Part shown: positions 31,993 through 40,120 of the stretch, in pieces
How the letters are laid out: the number at the start of each line of letters is the position of its first letter
Numbering within the stretch: position 1 is the stretch's first letter
Assembly: GCA_016930085.1 (NCBI GenBank)
Contig: JAFGHO010000125.1
Coordinates: 1 to 64,000 of the forward strand
Direction of reading: 5' to 3'
Origin: Spirochaetales bacterium
GTDB lineage: Bacteria; Spirochaetota; Spirochaetia; SZUA-6; JAFGRV01
DNA: 64,000 nt
Translations under genes and position numbers: made by a program
The notes under the pieces: model-generated
Told to the model about the DNA's origin: nothing
Seen by the model: the letters and a program-made list of their open reading frames with translations, nothing else
Database searches by the model: none

Positions 31993-33662
31993 AAGCTTCG
32001 GGCGCGCTTTTTTCCGGTGAAGAAGCCGTTATCCGCGAATGCACAGCGATATTGAAAGAAAAAAAAAGCGAAAAGACGATCCGGCGAGAAGCGTATGAGA
32101 CCCTCTTCCGCCACTATGAAAAGCTTTATAAAAAAATGAAACGCCTCGTCAGTCTTTCCGACGGTCAGCAGGCGGCGTTACAGAAATCGAACGAAACCAT
32201 CACCGCACAGCGTGAAAGCCTCAAACGGCTCGACAGGGAAAAGACCGATTTTTTCATCAACCTCGCCCATGAAATCAAGACCCCCCTCACACTGATAAAA
32301 AACTACCTCAACAAATACATTAGTGAAAAAGGACCGGACGGCGACCTCGATCTCGTCAGAAGGAACTTTGAAAAACTCATCCGCGATATCGTCAATGTAA
32401 TGGATTTCGAGAAAGTCGAAGGGGGCGGTCCGCTCTACGATCACAGCCCGATTATCAACCTGAGTGACCTGGTGAACATGAAAACGGCATTGTTCATCGA
32501 ACTCGCCCGTGGAAAAAACATTTCAATGACGGCCGATATCACGGAGGGCCTCTATGTTCAAATGGACCCGGCGGCGGCCGAGCGTATCATCAACAACCTT
32601 GTCGAAAACGCGATCAAATATACCGATCCGGGCGGCTCAATCCGTGTGTCGCTATGGGGAAAAGAAAACGACGTTCTTTTCGGGGTCAGGGACACCGGGA
32701 CCGGTATTCCAAAGGATTGTCTTGATACGATTTTCAGGCCGTACTACCAGCTGTCCCACAGAAAGAGAAGTTCCCGGGGCATCGGTATGGGATTGAACAT
32801 CGTCAAAAAAATAACGGAAGAAGCGGGCGGAGACATTACCGTACAAAGCAAGGAAGGAAAGGGCAGCGAGTTCGTCATCAGACTGCCCGGCCAGCCCCCC
32901 TCTCCCGATGCCGTGGAAACCGGACCGCTTGAACGCGATATCCACGCCCGTTTCCGAAAAAAACCGAAGGCCGCAACAGAATCGATCGTAAAGGGGAGGC
33001 GGACCCTCCTCATCGTCGAAGACAACGCGGACCTCCTTTCGTTCCTTGCCGAACGGCTGGGCGAAACTTATAACGTTTTCTGTGCGTCAAACGGCAGGGC
33101 GGCAATGGAGAAACTCTCCCGTATCGCCCGGCCGGATCTGATCCTTTCCGATATCATGATGGACGAAATGGACGGGTATGCATTGTATGAAGCGCTAAAA
33201 AGAAAACCCGCATTCAAAGCGGTCCCGTTCATTTTCATAACGGCCAGAACGTCGCAGCGGGAAAAAATAGAGGCGATCGCCCGCGGCGCGGTGGATTATA
33301 TCAACAAACCCTTCGATATCGAGGAACTCGCTGCGAAAATCTCGGCGCTTATCGGTCTGGCAGAAGCAAAAAAGCACGAGAGCGAATCCGCAGTCGAAAA
33401 AAGGATCATCGACGCGATCCGTCACGGTAAAAACGAAGAGGACGAACGCTATCGCTTCGAGGAAAATTGCCGCAGGTTCGGCCTGACGGCGAGGGAGAAG
33501 GAAATCGCATTGCTTTTACTCGAAGGCAAAGAAGACAAGGAAGCGGCGTACGCCATGCATATCTCCTACAATACGGAACGGACCCACGTGAAGCACATCT
33601 ATGAAAAATGCGGGGTCCAGAACAAGGTCGAACTGGTCAACCTTCTGAAAGGCAGGGGGTAA
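31989..33662 (+). CDS. Hybrid histidine kinase with receiver and LuxR-type output
   Basis: The protein has 557 residues and no membrane segment. A coiled N-terminus (about 25-85) leads to HisKA with H94 in NLAHEIKTPL, a HATPase (N203/N207, DTGTGI, GIGMGLNIVKK), a receiver (340-455; VEDN, phospho-acceptor D388, K440) and a LuxR-type helix-turn-helix at 485-557 (LTAREKEIALLLLEGKEDKEAA). Kinase, receiver and DNA-binding output are thus fused in one soluble chain. With no own sensor domain, input may come from the co-transcribed SiaB/SiaC-like pair through the N-terminal coil. Regulated genes are unknown. Confidence 0.88.
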   Translation: MKASGALFSGEEAVIRECTAILKEKKSEKTIRREAYETLFRHYEKLYKKMKRLVSLSDGQQAALQKSNETITAQRESLKRLDREKTDFFINLAHEIKTPLTLIKNYLNKYISEKGPDGDLDLVRRNFEKLIRDIVNVMDFEKVEGGGPLYDHSPIINLSDLVNMKTALFIELARGKNISMTADITEGLYVQMDPAAAERIINNLVENAIKYTDPGGSIRVSLWGKENDVLFGVRDTGTGIPKDCLDTIFRPYYQLSHRKRSSRGIGMGLNIVKKITEEAGGDITVQSKEGKGSEFVIRLPGQPPSPDAVETGPLERDIHARFRKKPKAATESIVKGRRTLLIVEDNADLLSFLAERLGETYNVFCASNGRAAMEKLSRIARPDLILSDIMMDEMDGYALYEALKRKPAFKAVPFIFITARTSQREKIEAIARGAVDYINKPFDIEELAAKISALIGLAEAKKHESESAVEKRIIDAIRHGKNEEDERYRFEENCRRFGLTAREKEIALLLLEGKEDKEAAYAMHISYNTERTHVKHIYEKCGVQNKVELVNLLKGRG

Positions 33663-33670
33663 TTGCCATG

Positions 33671-33901
33671 TCAATCATTTTTTAAAAACGACAATATCTG
33701 CCTTATTATTCTCACTGATATTATCAATACTATTATTTCCAGCAAAGGACTTATGTAGAGAAACATGTTGTTTTCCAGATAACCGGTTTTATTGTTTATC
33801 AAACTCTCGATAAGTACAACGATACCGGCTATTGCACCTATGTTGGCTAAAATGATACCGAGTAGTATAAAAATAACTCCGATTATTAATCCTTTACTCA
33901 T
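33671..33901 (-). CDS. Small two-helix membrane protein of unknown function
   Basis: The start chosen is ATG 33901, where the hydrophobic part begins; upstream codons read as unlikely protein. The 76-residue product has two transmembrane helices (about 5-32 and 46-70) joined by a short polar loop with NNKTGYLENN. No family is recognised. It is convergent with the hybrid kinase gene. A TATACA lies 11 nt upstream of the ATG, but no -35 box is evident. Reality of the gene is likely but not certain. Confidence 0.5.
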   Translation of the reverse strand: MSKGLIIGVIFILLGIILANIGAIAGIVVLIESLINNKTGYLENNMFLYISPLLEIIVLIISVRIIRQILSFLKND

Positions 33902-34000
33902 TTTCGTCTGTTTGTATACCTTTTCTCCCGTCCCATTTCCTCTGTTGTGACACAGGAAAATGAAACAATCTTCGTCCCCCCGCAACCGCCGCGCACTCCC

Positions 34001-35401
34001 CTACACCCGGTAGGTCTCCTGCGAAAGCCCGTAACTCAGCGATTTTGCCATCCGCAGCGCGTCTTCGGTATCGATGATGTGGCGGGCGGCGAGCCCCGCG
34101 AGGTAGTTGCAGTCCACCCGCCGCGCCATGTCGTGCCGCGCCGGGATCGAGGGGAAGGCCCGCGTGTCGTCGATGAATCCGATGAGGTTGTACACCCCCG
34201 CGGTTTCGAGGACCCCTTCGCGCTGGCGTATCATGCCCCGGATGCTGTCGTGGAACCACCAGGCCGGCCCGAGTTTCATCGCGGGGTAATGTCCCGCGAG
34301 CGGCGCCAGTTCCCTCGAATAGGTCGACTCGTCGAGGGTGAAGACCACGAGGGTAAACTTCGGATTGTTGCCGTAGGTGTTGAGGATCTCACGCATGTTC
34401 CTCGTGAACTCGGTCGCGACCGGGATATCCGCTCCCTTGTCCGGTCCGAACTTTCTGAACAGCCCGAGGTTGTGGTTCCGGTAGGAGCCGGGGTGGATCT
34501 GCATGACGAGCCCGTCTTCCGTGCTCATCCGCGCCATTTCCATCATCATGTGCCCGGTAAACCTCCGTGCGTCTTCCGGGTCAGCTTCGCCGGACAGCGC
34601 CTTTTCGAAAACGGCCGCGGCCTCCGTTTCGGAAAGCATCCGGATATACGGCTCCTCGATCCCGTGATCGGTCGAGACCGCGCCCATCGATTTAAAAAAG
34701 GCCCGCCGCTGTTCGAGGGCTTCGATGAATCGCTTGAAGGAGGTGACGTCGATCCCGGTGATCCCGGAAAGCCGGCCGATATTCGTGCGCCATGCGGGAT
34801 GAAGGAGATTTGTCACGTCATCAGGCCGGAAACAGGGGACGACCGTCCCCTTCCACCCGGATTCCCGTATCGCCGTGTGGTGTTCGAGGGTATCGGCTGC
34901 GCCGTCCGTCGTCGAAAGCACCTCGATCTTGAAACGCTCGAACAGCGCGCGCGGGAGATAGTCGGGCTGCGCGAGTTTTTCCGCGATCCGGTCGTAGATC
35001 CGCATCGCGTTCCGCCCTTCCGGCTTTTCCTCCACCCCGAAGACCTCCTCGAACTCCGTTTTCAGCCATATGCCGGTGGGGGTCCCGGCGAAAAGGTAAA
35101 AGTGCTCGCAGAAAAGCTTCCATATCTTTCGCGGATCGGTTTCATAGGGGGAGTTGTCGAGGGGTTTTATCCCGATGTTTTCGAGTCTGATGCCCTGTGA
35201 ATAAAGCATGCGGAAGACGTAGTGGTCGGGGATGATGATGAGGTGCGCGGGATCGGGAAAGGATTCGTTCTTCGCAAAAAGCGCGGGGTCCACATGGCCG
35301 TGGGGGCAGATGAGGGGAAGGTTTTTCACCTCATCGTAGAGTTCGGCAGCGATCTTCCGTACCGAAGGATCGGGATCGAAAAAGCGTTCGGGGTGTATCA
35401 T
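34001..35401 (-). CDS. uxaC: Glucuronate isomerase
   Basis: A 466-residue protein matching UxaC over its full length: PLICPHGHVDP (metal-binding His pair), FGVEEKPEGRNAMRIYDRI, LSTTDGAADTLEHH, ATEFTRNMREILN, PAWWFHDSIRGM and the final DCNYLAGLAARHI. UxaC interconverts D-glucuronate/D-fructuronate and D-galacturonate/D-tagaturonate, the entry step for plant-wall uronic acids. AAAGGAG precedes the ATG. It is 387 bp from the galU/glucuronokinase genes on the same strand. Very GC-rich third positions create long false frames on the other strand. Confidence 0.96.
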   Translation of the reverse strand: MIHPERFFDPDPSVRKIAAELYDEVKNLPLICPHGHVDPALFAKNESFPDPAHLIIIPDHYVFRMLYSQGIRLENIGIKPLDNSPYETDPRKIWKLFCEHFYLFAGTPTGIWLKTEFEEVFGVEEKPEGRNAMRIYDRIAEKLAQPDYLPRALFERFKIEVLSTTDGAADTLEHHTAIRESGWKGTVVPCFRPDDVTNLLHPAWRTNIGRLSGITGIDVTSFKRFIEALEQRRAFFKSMGAVSTDHGIEEPYIRMLSETEAAAVFEKALSGEADPEDARRFTGHMMMEMARMSTEDGLVMQIHPGSYRNHNLGLFRKFGPDKGADIPVATEFTRNMREILNTYGNNPKFTLVVFTLDESTYSRELAPLAGHYPAMKLGPAWWFHDSIRGMIRQREGVLETAGVYNLIGFIDDTRAFPSIPARHDMARRVDCNYLAGLAARHIIDTEDALRMAKSLSYGLSQETYRV

Positions 35402-35788
35402 GGCGGGCTCCTTTATCGTTTATTGCACGCACAGCTTATACCGGTTCATTCGTTTGTTCAAGGACCCGGAGAGATACGGGTCGATGATGAATACAAGCAA
35501 ACCTTCTGCATACTTATATAAGAAAATGGAATCTCTCACAGAGGTTATTCCATCTAATTCGTTATAATAAAAGATACTGACAAACTCATTACAATCGGAA
35601 ATACTGACAATATAATTAATTGTCAGTATAATTTATTGATAATGTAATATTGGATCCTGCTGTTTTATATGTATTCAAATTTATTTTTCTGTGCGCTTCG
35701 TGAACTCTGTGAGAAATTTTCTTAATGTAAATCGTGAAAGAAATTTTATGAATTATAAAAAAAATTTATTCAACAGGAATCAATAACC
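35402..35788. other. 387-bp AT-rich intergenic region with repeats
   Basis: It lies between uxaC and galU and has no gene. It holds the perfect dyad at 35601-35629 and a direct repeat of ATACTGACAA (35574-35583 and 35601-35610). A long-range inverted pair TCTCACAGAG/CTCTGTGAGA lies near 35534 and 35713. Likely the uxaC promoter region. Confidence 0.5.
35601..35629. promoter_or_regulatory. Perfect 11-bp inverted repeat, candidate operator upstream of uxaC
   Basis: ATACTGACAAT (35601-35611) and ATTGTCAGTAT (35619-35629) are perfect inverted arms around a 7-bp centre. A third half-site copy, ATACTGACAA, lies at 35574-35583. The position, 200 bp upstream of uxaC, suits a regulator of uronate genes or a terminator of galU transcription. 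Confidence 0.45.
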
Positions 35789-36670
35789 CTATTCCGCATT
35801 TCCCGTTTCGCCCTTGATTTTTGCTGTCAGAAACGCGCGGAAATCCTTTGCGTATTCATGGCGCTTGAGACCGAACTCGACGGCCGTCTTGAGGTATTCG
35901 AGTTTGTTCCCGATATCGTAGCGTTTCCCCTCGATCACGCAGGCGCTGATGTCTTCACGTTTCAAGAGAAGTTTCAGGGCATCGGTCAGCTGAAGCTCGT
36001 TGTTTTTTCCCCGTTCCGTTTTTTCCAGGGTCTTGAAAATCGCAGGGGTGAGGATGTACCTGCCCGCGACGGCGAGGTTTGAGGGGCTTTTCCCCGGTTC
36101 GGGTTTTTCGACGAGATCCTTGACGTCCCAGATCCGGTCGCTCACCTTACGGCCGTCGACGATCCCGTAGCGCCAGACCTTGTCGTCCGGGACCGTTTCC
36201 ACCGCGATGATGCTGTGCTGATATTGTTCGTAGATGTCGATCAGCTGCTGGGTGACCGGGATGACCGCGTCGATCACCGTGTCTCCCAGAAGCACGGCGA
36301 ACGGTTCGTTTCCCACATGCTGTTTCGCGTAGGAAATCGCGTCCCCCAGCCCGTTCGGTTCTTTCTGCCTGATATAATGGATGTTCGCCATCTCCCCGAT
36401 GCGCCGGATTTCGTTATAGAGGTCCTTCGAATCCTTGGTTTCGAGCAGGGCCTCGAGTTCCGTGGTCCGGTCGAAATGATCCTCGATCGCGCGCTTGCCT
36501 TTTCCGGATATGATGAGGATATCGTCGATTCCCGAATCGATCGCCTCCTGCACCACGTACTGGATGACGGGCGTGTCGATAATCGGGAGCATCTCCTTTG
36601 GTTGTGATTTTGTCGCGGGCAGAAATCGTGTTCCCAGTCCCGCTGCCGGAATAACCGCTTTTCTTATCAT
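35789..36670 (-). CDS. galU: UTP-glucose-1-phosphate uridylyltransferase
   Basis: A 293-residue enzyme with the full GalU pattern: PAAGLGTRFLPATKSQPKEMLPI (8-30, nucleotide binding and catalytic Arg/Lys), QYVVQEAIDSGI, KEPNGLGDAI, FAVLLGDTVID, DLVEKPEPG and GRYILTPAIF. It makes UDP-glucose from glucose-1-phosphate and UTP. AAGGAGAG precedes the ATG. It follows the glucuronokinase gene by 50 bp on the same strand, so the two are probably co-transcribed. Relatives in this family sometimes accept glucuronate-1-phosphate, which would complete a salvage route to UDP-glucuronate; that is inference. Confidence 0.95.
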   Translation of the reverse strand: MIRKAVIPAAGLGTRFLPATKSQPKEMLPIIDTPVIQYVVQEAIDSGIDDILIISGKGKRAIEDHFDRTTELEALLETKDSKDLYNEIRRIGEMANIHYIRQKEPNGLGDAISYAKQHVGNEPFAVLLGDTVIDAVIPVTQQLIDIYEQYQHSIIAVETVPDDKVWRYGIVDGRKVSDRIWDVKDLVEKPEPGKSPSNLAVAGRYILTPAIFKTLEKTERGKNNELQLTDALKLLLKREDISACVIEGKRYDIGNKLEYLKTAVEFGLKRHEYAKDFRAFLTAKIKGETGNAE

Positions 36671-36720
36671 CCTTCTCTCCTTGCGTCAATTGCATCCGTT
36701 TTTAAAATTCCCCGCGCAAT

Positions 36721-37716
36721 TTATATTACATACGGCCTGATAACCCGCGCCCCGATCTTCTTCATTTCGACGATGAGGTGGTTGAGCATCTCGTCGTCCC
36801 TGTACATGCCGATAATCGAACCGCCCGAACCGGCGAACTTTGCCGAAGCGCCGCACGCCCGCGCTGTACGGACCATATTCATGTTTTCCGGGCTGATATT
36901 CATGATCGAACTGCGCAGATCGAAATTCTCGTCGATCAGCCGCGAAAGGGTCCCGTCATCGCGTGCTTCGAGGGCCGCAAGGCCTTCACGCGCCACATCC
37001 GCGATCCGGCAGAGGGTGTCGATCACCGTTTGGTCCCCCGCGTCGAAACGGGTGCGGATATTGTTCAGCACCTGGCCGGATACCTTGCCCAGGTCGAGCC
37101 TGTAGGCGATGTACAGCCCCGGAAGCAGCGCCGGGTCGAGCTGCCGGTATTTTCCGCAGCCTTTTTCCCTCAGGTGCTTCTTCTCGAAATCCATGTACAC
37201 GCACCCCTCGTATACCTGGATCACGCGGTCCTGCAGGCCCGCGTTGATGCCGAGTTCCTCCACTTCCGTCTGGAGGATGAGGGTGGGGAGGTATTCCTTT
37301 GGAATCGGTATATCGTAGAAGGCGGTCAGGGCCTTCATCATGGCCGTGACAATGGCACTCGATCCGGCCAGCCCCACCTGCCGCGGAATCGTCGACTGGT
37401 ATTGCACGGTGAAGTTTTTCTTTTCGAGCCGAAATCCGTGCTCCCGGCAGTATTCGAAGAATTTCTTGATCGACGCCTTGATGAGGCGGTCACCCCCGTA
37501 ATACCCGTGCAGCTGGATCGATTCGAAGAGGTCGTAGATATTGTCAAAGGTGTTCACGTCCTGTTTCTGGGGTTCGATATGGAGTTTCGGCGTCTGATAG
37601 AGGGCGATTCGGGCGCCGAAATTCCGCACGCTTATCGAAATCGTCCGGCCGAAATAGCCGTCGGACGGATTTCCCAAAAGCCCGGCCCTGGCAAACGCCC
37701 TCGAATCGATAATCAC
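36721..37716 (-). CDS. GHMP kinase, plant-type glucuronokinase homologue
   Basis: The start chosen is GTG 37716: GCAGGAGGAAGC sits just upstream, whereas ATG 37758 has no ribosome binding site. The 331-residue product is a GHMP kinase (ATP loop IPRQVGLAGSSAIV, C-terminal FAGSGGSIIG). It closely follows Arabidopsis glucuronokinase as I recall it: FARAGLLGNPSDGYFGRTIS, LHGYYGGDRLI, ELGINAGLQDRVIQVYEG and VYMDFEK. The plant enzyme phosphorylates glucuronate at C1. Immediate neighbours are galU and, 1.3 kb further, uxaC. Other GHMP sugar kinases are possible, but these motifs favour glucuronokinase. Confidence 0.8.
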   Translation of the reverse strand: MIIDSRAFARAGLLGNPSDGYFGRTISISVRNFGARIALYQTPKLHIEPQKQDVNTFDNIYDLFESIQLHGYYGGDRLIKASIKKFFEYCREHGFRLEKKNFTVQYQSTIPRQVGLAGSSAIVTAMMKALTAFYDIPIPKEYLPTLILQTEVEELGINAGLQDRVIQVYEGCVYMDFEKKHLREKGCGKYRQLDPALLPGLYIAYRLDLGKVSGQVLNNIRTRFDAGDQTVIDTLCRIADVAREGLAALEARDDGTLSRLIDENFDLRSSIMNISPENMNMVRTARACGASAKFAGSGGSIIGMYRDDEMLNHLIVEMKKIGARVIRPYVI

Positions 37717-37810
37717 CGCTTCCTCCTGCAAAAATACGTTCCTTAAGGAAAAAACCATTATACCGCGGAATACCCGTTTTGGTAAAGCCCGGGATTTTCA
37801 CACACCGCCG

Positions 37811-38548
37811 TTATTTTACGATCTCGAAGGTCACCCGCAGTACCGACGACACCGGTATCTCTCCCGGAAATAACGTTCCGTATTGGTCGGATACCTCACC
37901 GGGAGACGAATAGACCGCGTTCGACACCCACGATTTTCCGGCATACGGCCACGCTGAAGAACCTTCCGTCTCTTCGACAATCGATATCGGTCTGCCTGCC
38001 CTGAAACCGAGTTCCCCGGCGATCCGCCCGGCTTTTTCCTTCGCGGCCAGGACCGCCATCCGTTGTGCCTCATGCCGTTGCTTCTCGAGTTCCGTTGTTT
38101 TAAAGCGGATTCCGGTAATCGAGGTAATCCCTGAGGTAAACAAATCGGCGAGAAGCCCCTCGAACACGGAAAGGTCTGTAAGTGTCAACTGCATCGACCG
38201 GGAGACAAAAAAGCCGAGGAATTTCTCCTTCGAGTAACAATTGTCGTACCGGGGCGCGATGGAAAGATAATCTATTTTCAATTGTTTTATCCCGATTTTA
38301 TGCTTCTTCATCACCCCCTCGATCTTTCGAAGCACATCATCGTGTTCCTTTTTTGCCTTCCACAAATCGTTGTTTCGTTTCTCTACGGATATGATGATGT
38401 CGACCGAATCGGGGACGAGTCTGATTTCAGCCTTACCGGTAACCGTGATACCCGGCAGGCTTGATTCTTCGGCATACCCGTGTATACCGCACGCGAAAAA
38501 CATAATACAGGCCGCTAATACCGGAAAAAAATGGCCGTTCTTTATCAT
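37811..38548 (-). CDS. Exported SIMPL-domain (DUF541) protein
   Basis: The start chosen is ATG 38548, with GGAGGTG 5 nt upstream and a signal peptide beginning there (MIKNGHFFPVLAAC). The 245-residue product has the SIMPL pattern: ITVTGKAEIRLVPDSVDIIISVEK at the start, then LTDLSVFEGLLADLFTSGITSITGIRF, QRHEAQRMAVLAAKEKAGRIAGELG and the C-terminal VLRVTFEIVK. SIMPL proteins are periplasmic or outer-membrane-associated, of unclear role, linked to oxidative or envelope stress. Monocistronic. Confidence 0.87.
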   Translation of the reverse strand: MIKNGHFFPVLAACIMFFACGIHGYAEESSLPGITVTGKAEIRLVPDSVDIIISVEKRNNDLWKAKKEHDDVLRKIEGVMKKHKIGIKQLKIDYLSIAPRYDNCYSKEKFLGFFVSRSMQLTLTDLSVFEGLLADLFTSGITSITGIRFKTTELEKQRHEAQRMAVLAAKEKAGRIAGELGFRAGRPISIVEETEGSSAWPYAGKSWVSNAVYSSPGEVSDQYGTLFPGEIPVSSVLRVTFEIVK

Positions 38549-38758
38549 AACCGGCACCTCCGTCATTGAAATGATGATGAAAGTATAGCAAAGGGAATCA
38601 TGCCGGTTGTCATACACCTGTAAAATAAATGTAAAAACAATGAAAAAACAACCGGATGGAATGACCGGTTACCCGGACCCGGTTATCTTTCCCATTTTGC
38701 TTTTTATTATTGACCGTCGTAAAAATATACGGTATCCTGATGAAAAAAGGAGCCCGCC

Positions 38759-39397
38759 ATGCCGGAAAGAAGAGAACTCGATATCGGTATATCCAAATAC
38801 GCCCGTGAAAAGGTCATCGAACGGCTGAAATACGGGTTTACCCACGATCATCTCGAACAGCAGGATTTCGAGAAACGTCTCAATATCGCGATCAATACAC
38901 AATCGAAGGCCGACCTCATTGAACTCGTCGACGATCTGCCGGAAATAAACGAGGAGCCCGGCCCCGGAGATGCGGGTACGGCATTCCCCGTCTCAATAAA
39001 CAGGGGGCAGGTCAGGGATAAAAGCGTCATGGTCAGTATTTTCGGCGGCACCGAACGGAAAGGGGTATGGAAACCGTCCAGAACGACAAACATGGTGGCC
39101 TTTATGGGAGGCGTCGATCTCGATTACACGAACGCAGTGTTTCCGCCCGGGATTACCGAAATCAATGTCTTCTGTATGATGGGCGGCATCGAAATCACCG
39201 TTCCCCCCGGCGTCAATGTGGAAAACCAGTGCGTGTCGATTCTGGGCGGTGTCGATGACAAAAGCACACAGACGGACGATCCCCGGTGTCCTACCATTGT
39301 GATAAAGGGGGTGGTCCTCCTTGGGGGGATCGATATAAAAGCCCCCAAAGAAGGGCTTATGAAACGTATTCTCAAAAAACTCGGACTGGACGAGTAG
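38759..39397 (+). CDS. DUF1707/LiaF-like cell-envelope response protein
   Basis: A 212-residue soluble protein. Residues 1-65 form a DUF1707/SHOCT-like helical domain (SKYAREKVIERLKYGFTHDHLEQQDFEKRL). Residues 85-200 are the beta-helical LiaF C-terminal fold (VMVSIFGGTERKGVWKPS, FMGGVDLDYTNA, MMGGIEITVPPGV, ILGGVDDKS, LLGGIDIKAP). LiaF proteins restrain the LiaRS cell-wall stress system. No membrane helices or LiaRS partners are seen, so this may be a stand-alone regulator. AAAGGAG precedes the ATG. Confidence 0.83.
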   Translation: MPERRELDIGISKYAREKVIERLKYGFTHDHLEQQDFEKRLNIAINTQSKADLIELVDDLPEINEEPGPGDAGTAFPVSINRGQVRDKSVMVSIFGGTERKGVWKPSRTTNMVAFMGGVDLDYTNAVFPPGITEINVFCMMGGIEITVPPGVNVENQCVSILGGVDDKSTQTDDPRCPTIVIKGVVLLGGIDIKAPKEGLMKRILKKLGLDE

Positions 39398-39523
39398 ATA
39401 ACCGTAGCCCTTTCCCCCCATTTTCATTGAAATCCCAATCGATTACCGTTATATTTGTATCAGGGAACAATCCCCGCATAGAAAAAAGCAGAAACGGATT
39501 TTTTATTGATGAGAGGATGAGGT

Positions 39524-40120
39524 TTGAAACCAGGCGTCCGAAAACTCATACTGCTTGCGCTCTGCACAGGGTTCATCTGGTCCTGTAATGATATTTTCTA
39601 CAATCCCTTTACCGAAAATACGTACAAAGGCGAGGACGAAGTGCCGACACCCGGGCCGACCGATGTCCCGACCGCAGCACCCACCTCCGAACCGACACCC
39701 GCGGGTTCAAATGAAACCCCGGAAAACGCTGAACCGGTCGAACTCGTTGCGGGAAGCGCGCAGGTGGCGGCGGACAATACGGACGCGAACCAGGCCGTCA
39801 CCATGACCCCGGACTCCTGTGTCGGCTGGACGACCGAAGGGAGTGATCTCTTTTACAGCATCGCCCTCACCGGGGGAGAAACGATTACGATCATAATTAC
39901 CCCCGACGGATGGGACCCGGCACTCTACCTTTTTACCGATGCCTTGAACCCGGAGGGAAGCTGCGTGGCCGGGGCGGAAGACGAGGGTGTCGACGGACAG
40001 GAAACCATCGTTTACCCTGTTCCCGTGGGTGAAGACGGCACCTATATTATCGGGGTGGATTCATACTTTCCCGATTTATTGGGCGATGGCCCCTTTACCC
40101 TCGACATTTCCGTCGAGTGA
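39524..40120 (+). CDS. Lipoprotein with pre-peptidase C-terminal-like domain
   Basis: The 198-residue product starts at TTG 39524, with GAGAGGATGAGG just upstream; no ATG fits. A signal sequence ends FIWSC (Cys21). A Pro/Thr/Ala linker (40-65) is followed by about 130 residues resembling the PPC beta-sandwich: SCVGWTTEGSDLFYSIAL, GETITIIITPDGWDPALYLF and DGTYIIGVDSY. PPC domains accompany secreted proteases and bind proteins or sugars; here one stands alone on a lipid anchor. It is convergent with the aldehyde dehydrogenase gene. Confidence 0.8.
   Translation: MKPGVRKLILLALCTGFIWSCNDIFYNPFTENTYKGEDEVPTPGPTDVPTAAPTSEPTPAGSNETPENAEPVELVAGSAQVAADNTDANQAVTMTPDSCVGWTTEGSDLFYSIALTGGETITIIITPDGWDPALYLFTDALNPEGSCVAGAEDEGVDGQETIVYPVPVGEDGTYIIGVDSYFPDLLGDGPFTLDISVE

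Noticed and set aside
33947-35200. 417-codon open frame on the plus strand
   Set aside because: It is entirely antisense to uxaC, has an Arg/Pro/His-rich composition and no domain pattern; it results from the GC-rich third positions of uxaC.
35402-35788. Possible tRNA or small RNA in the AT-rich gap
   Set aside because: No cloverleaf or conserved tRNA arms; only dyads and direct repeats.
36778-37746. 322-codon open frame on the plus strand
   Set aside because: Antisense to the glucuronokinase-like gene, with no ribosome binding site and shadow-like composition.
37717-37758. ATG 37758 as start of the glucuronokinase-like gene
   Set aside because: No ribosome binding site; AGGAGG lies just before GTG 37716, where family similarity begins.
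24094-38250. Recurring ACAATTGTCGTA string (24096, 30902, 38237)
   Set aside because: Two copies lie inside coding sequence and the flanks differ; likely chance.
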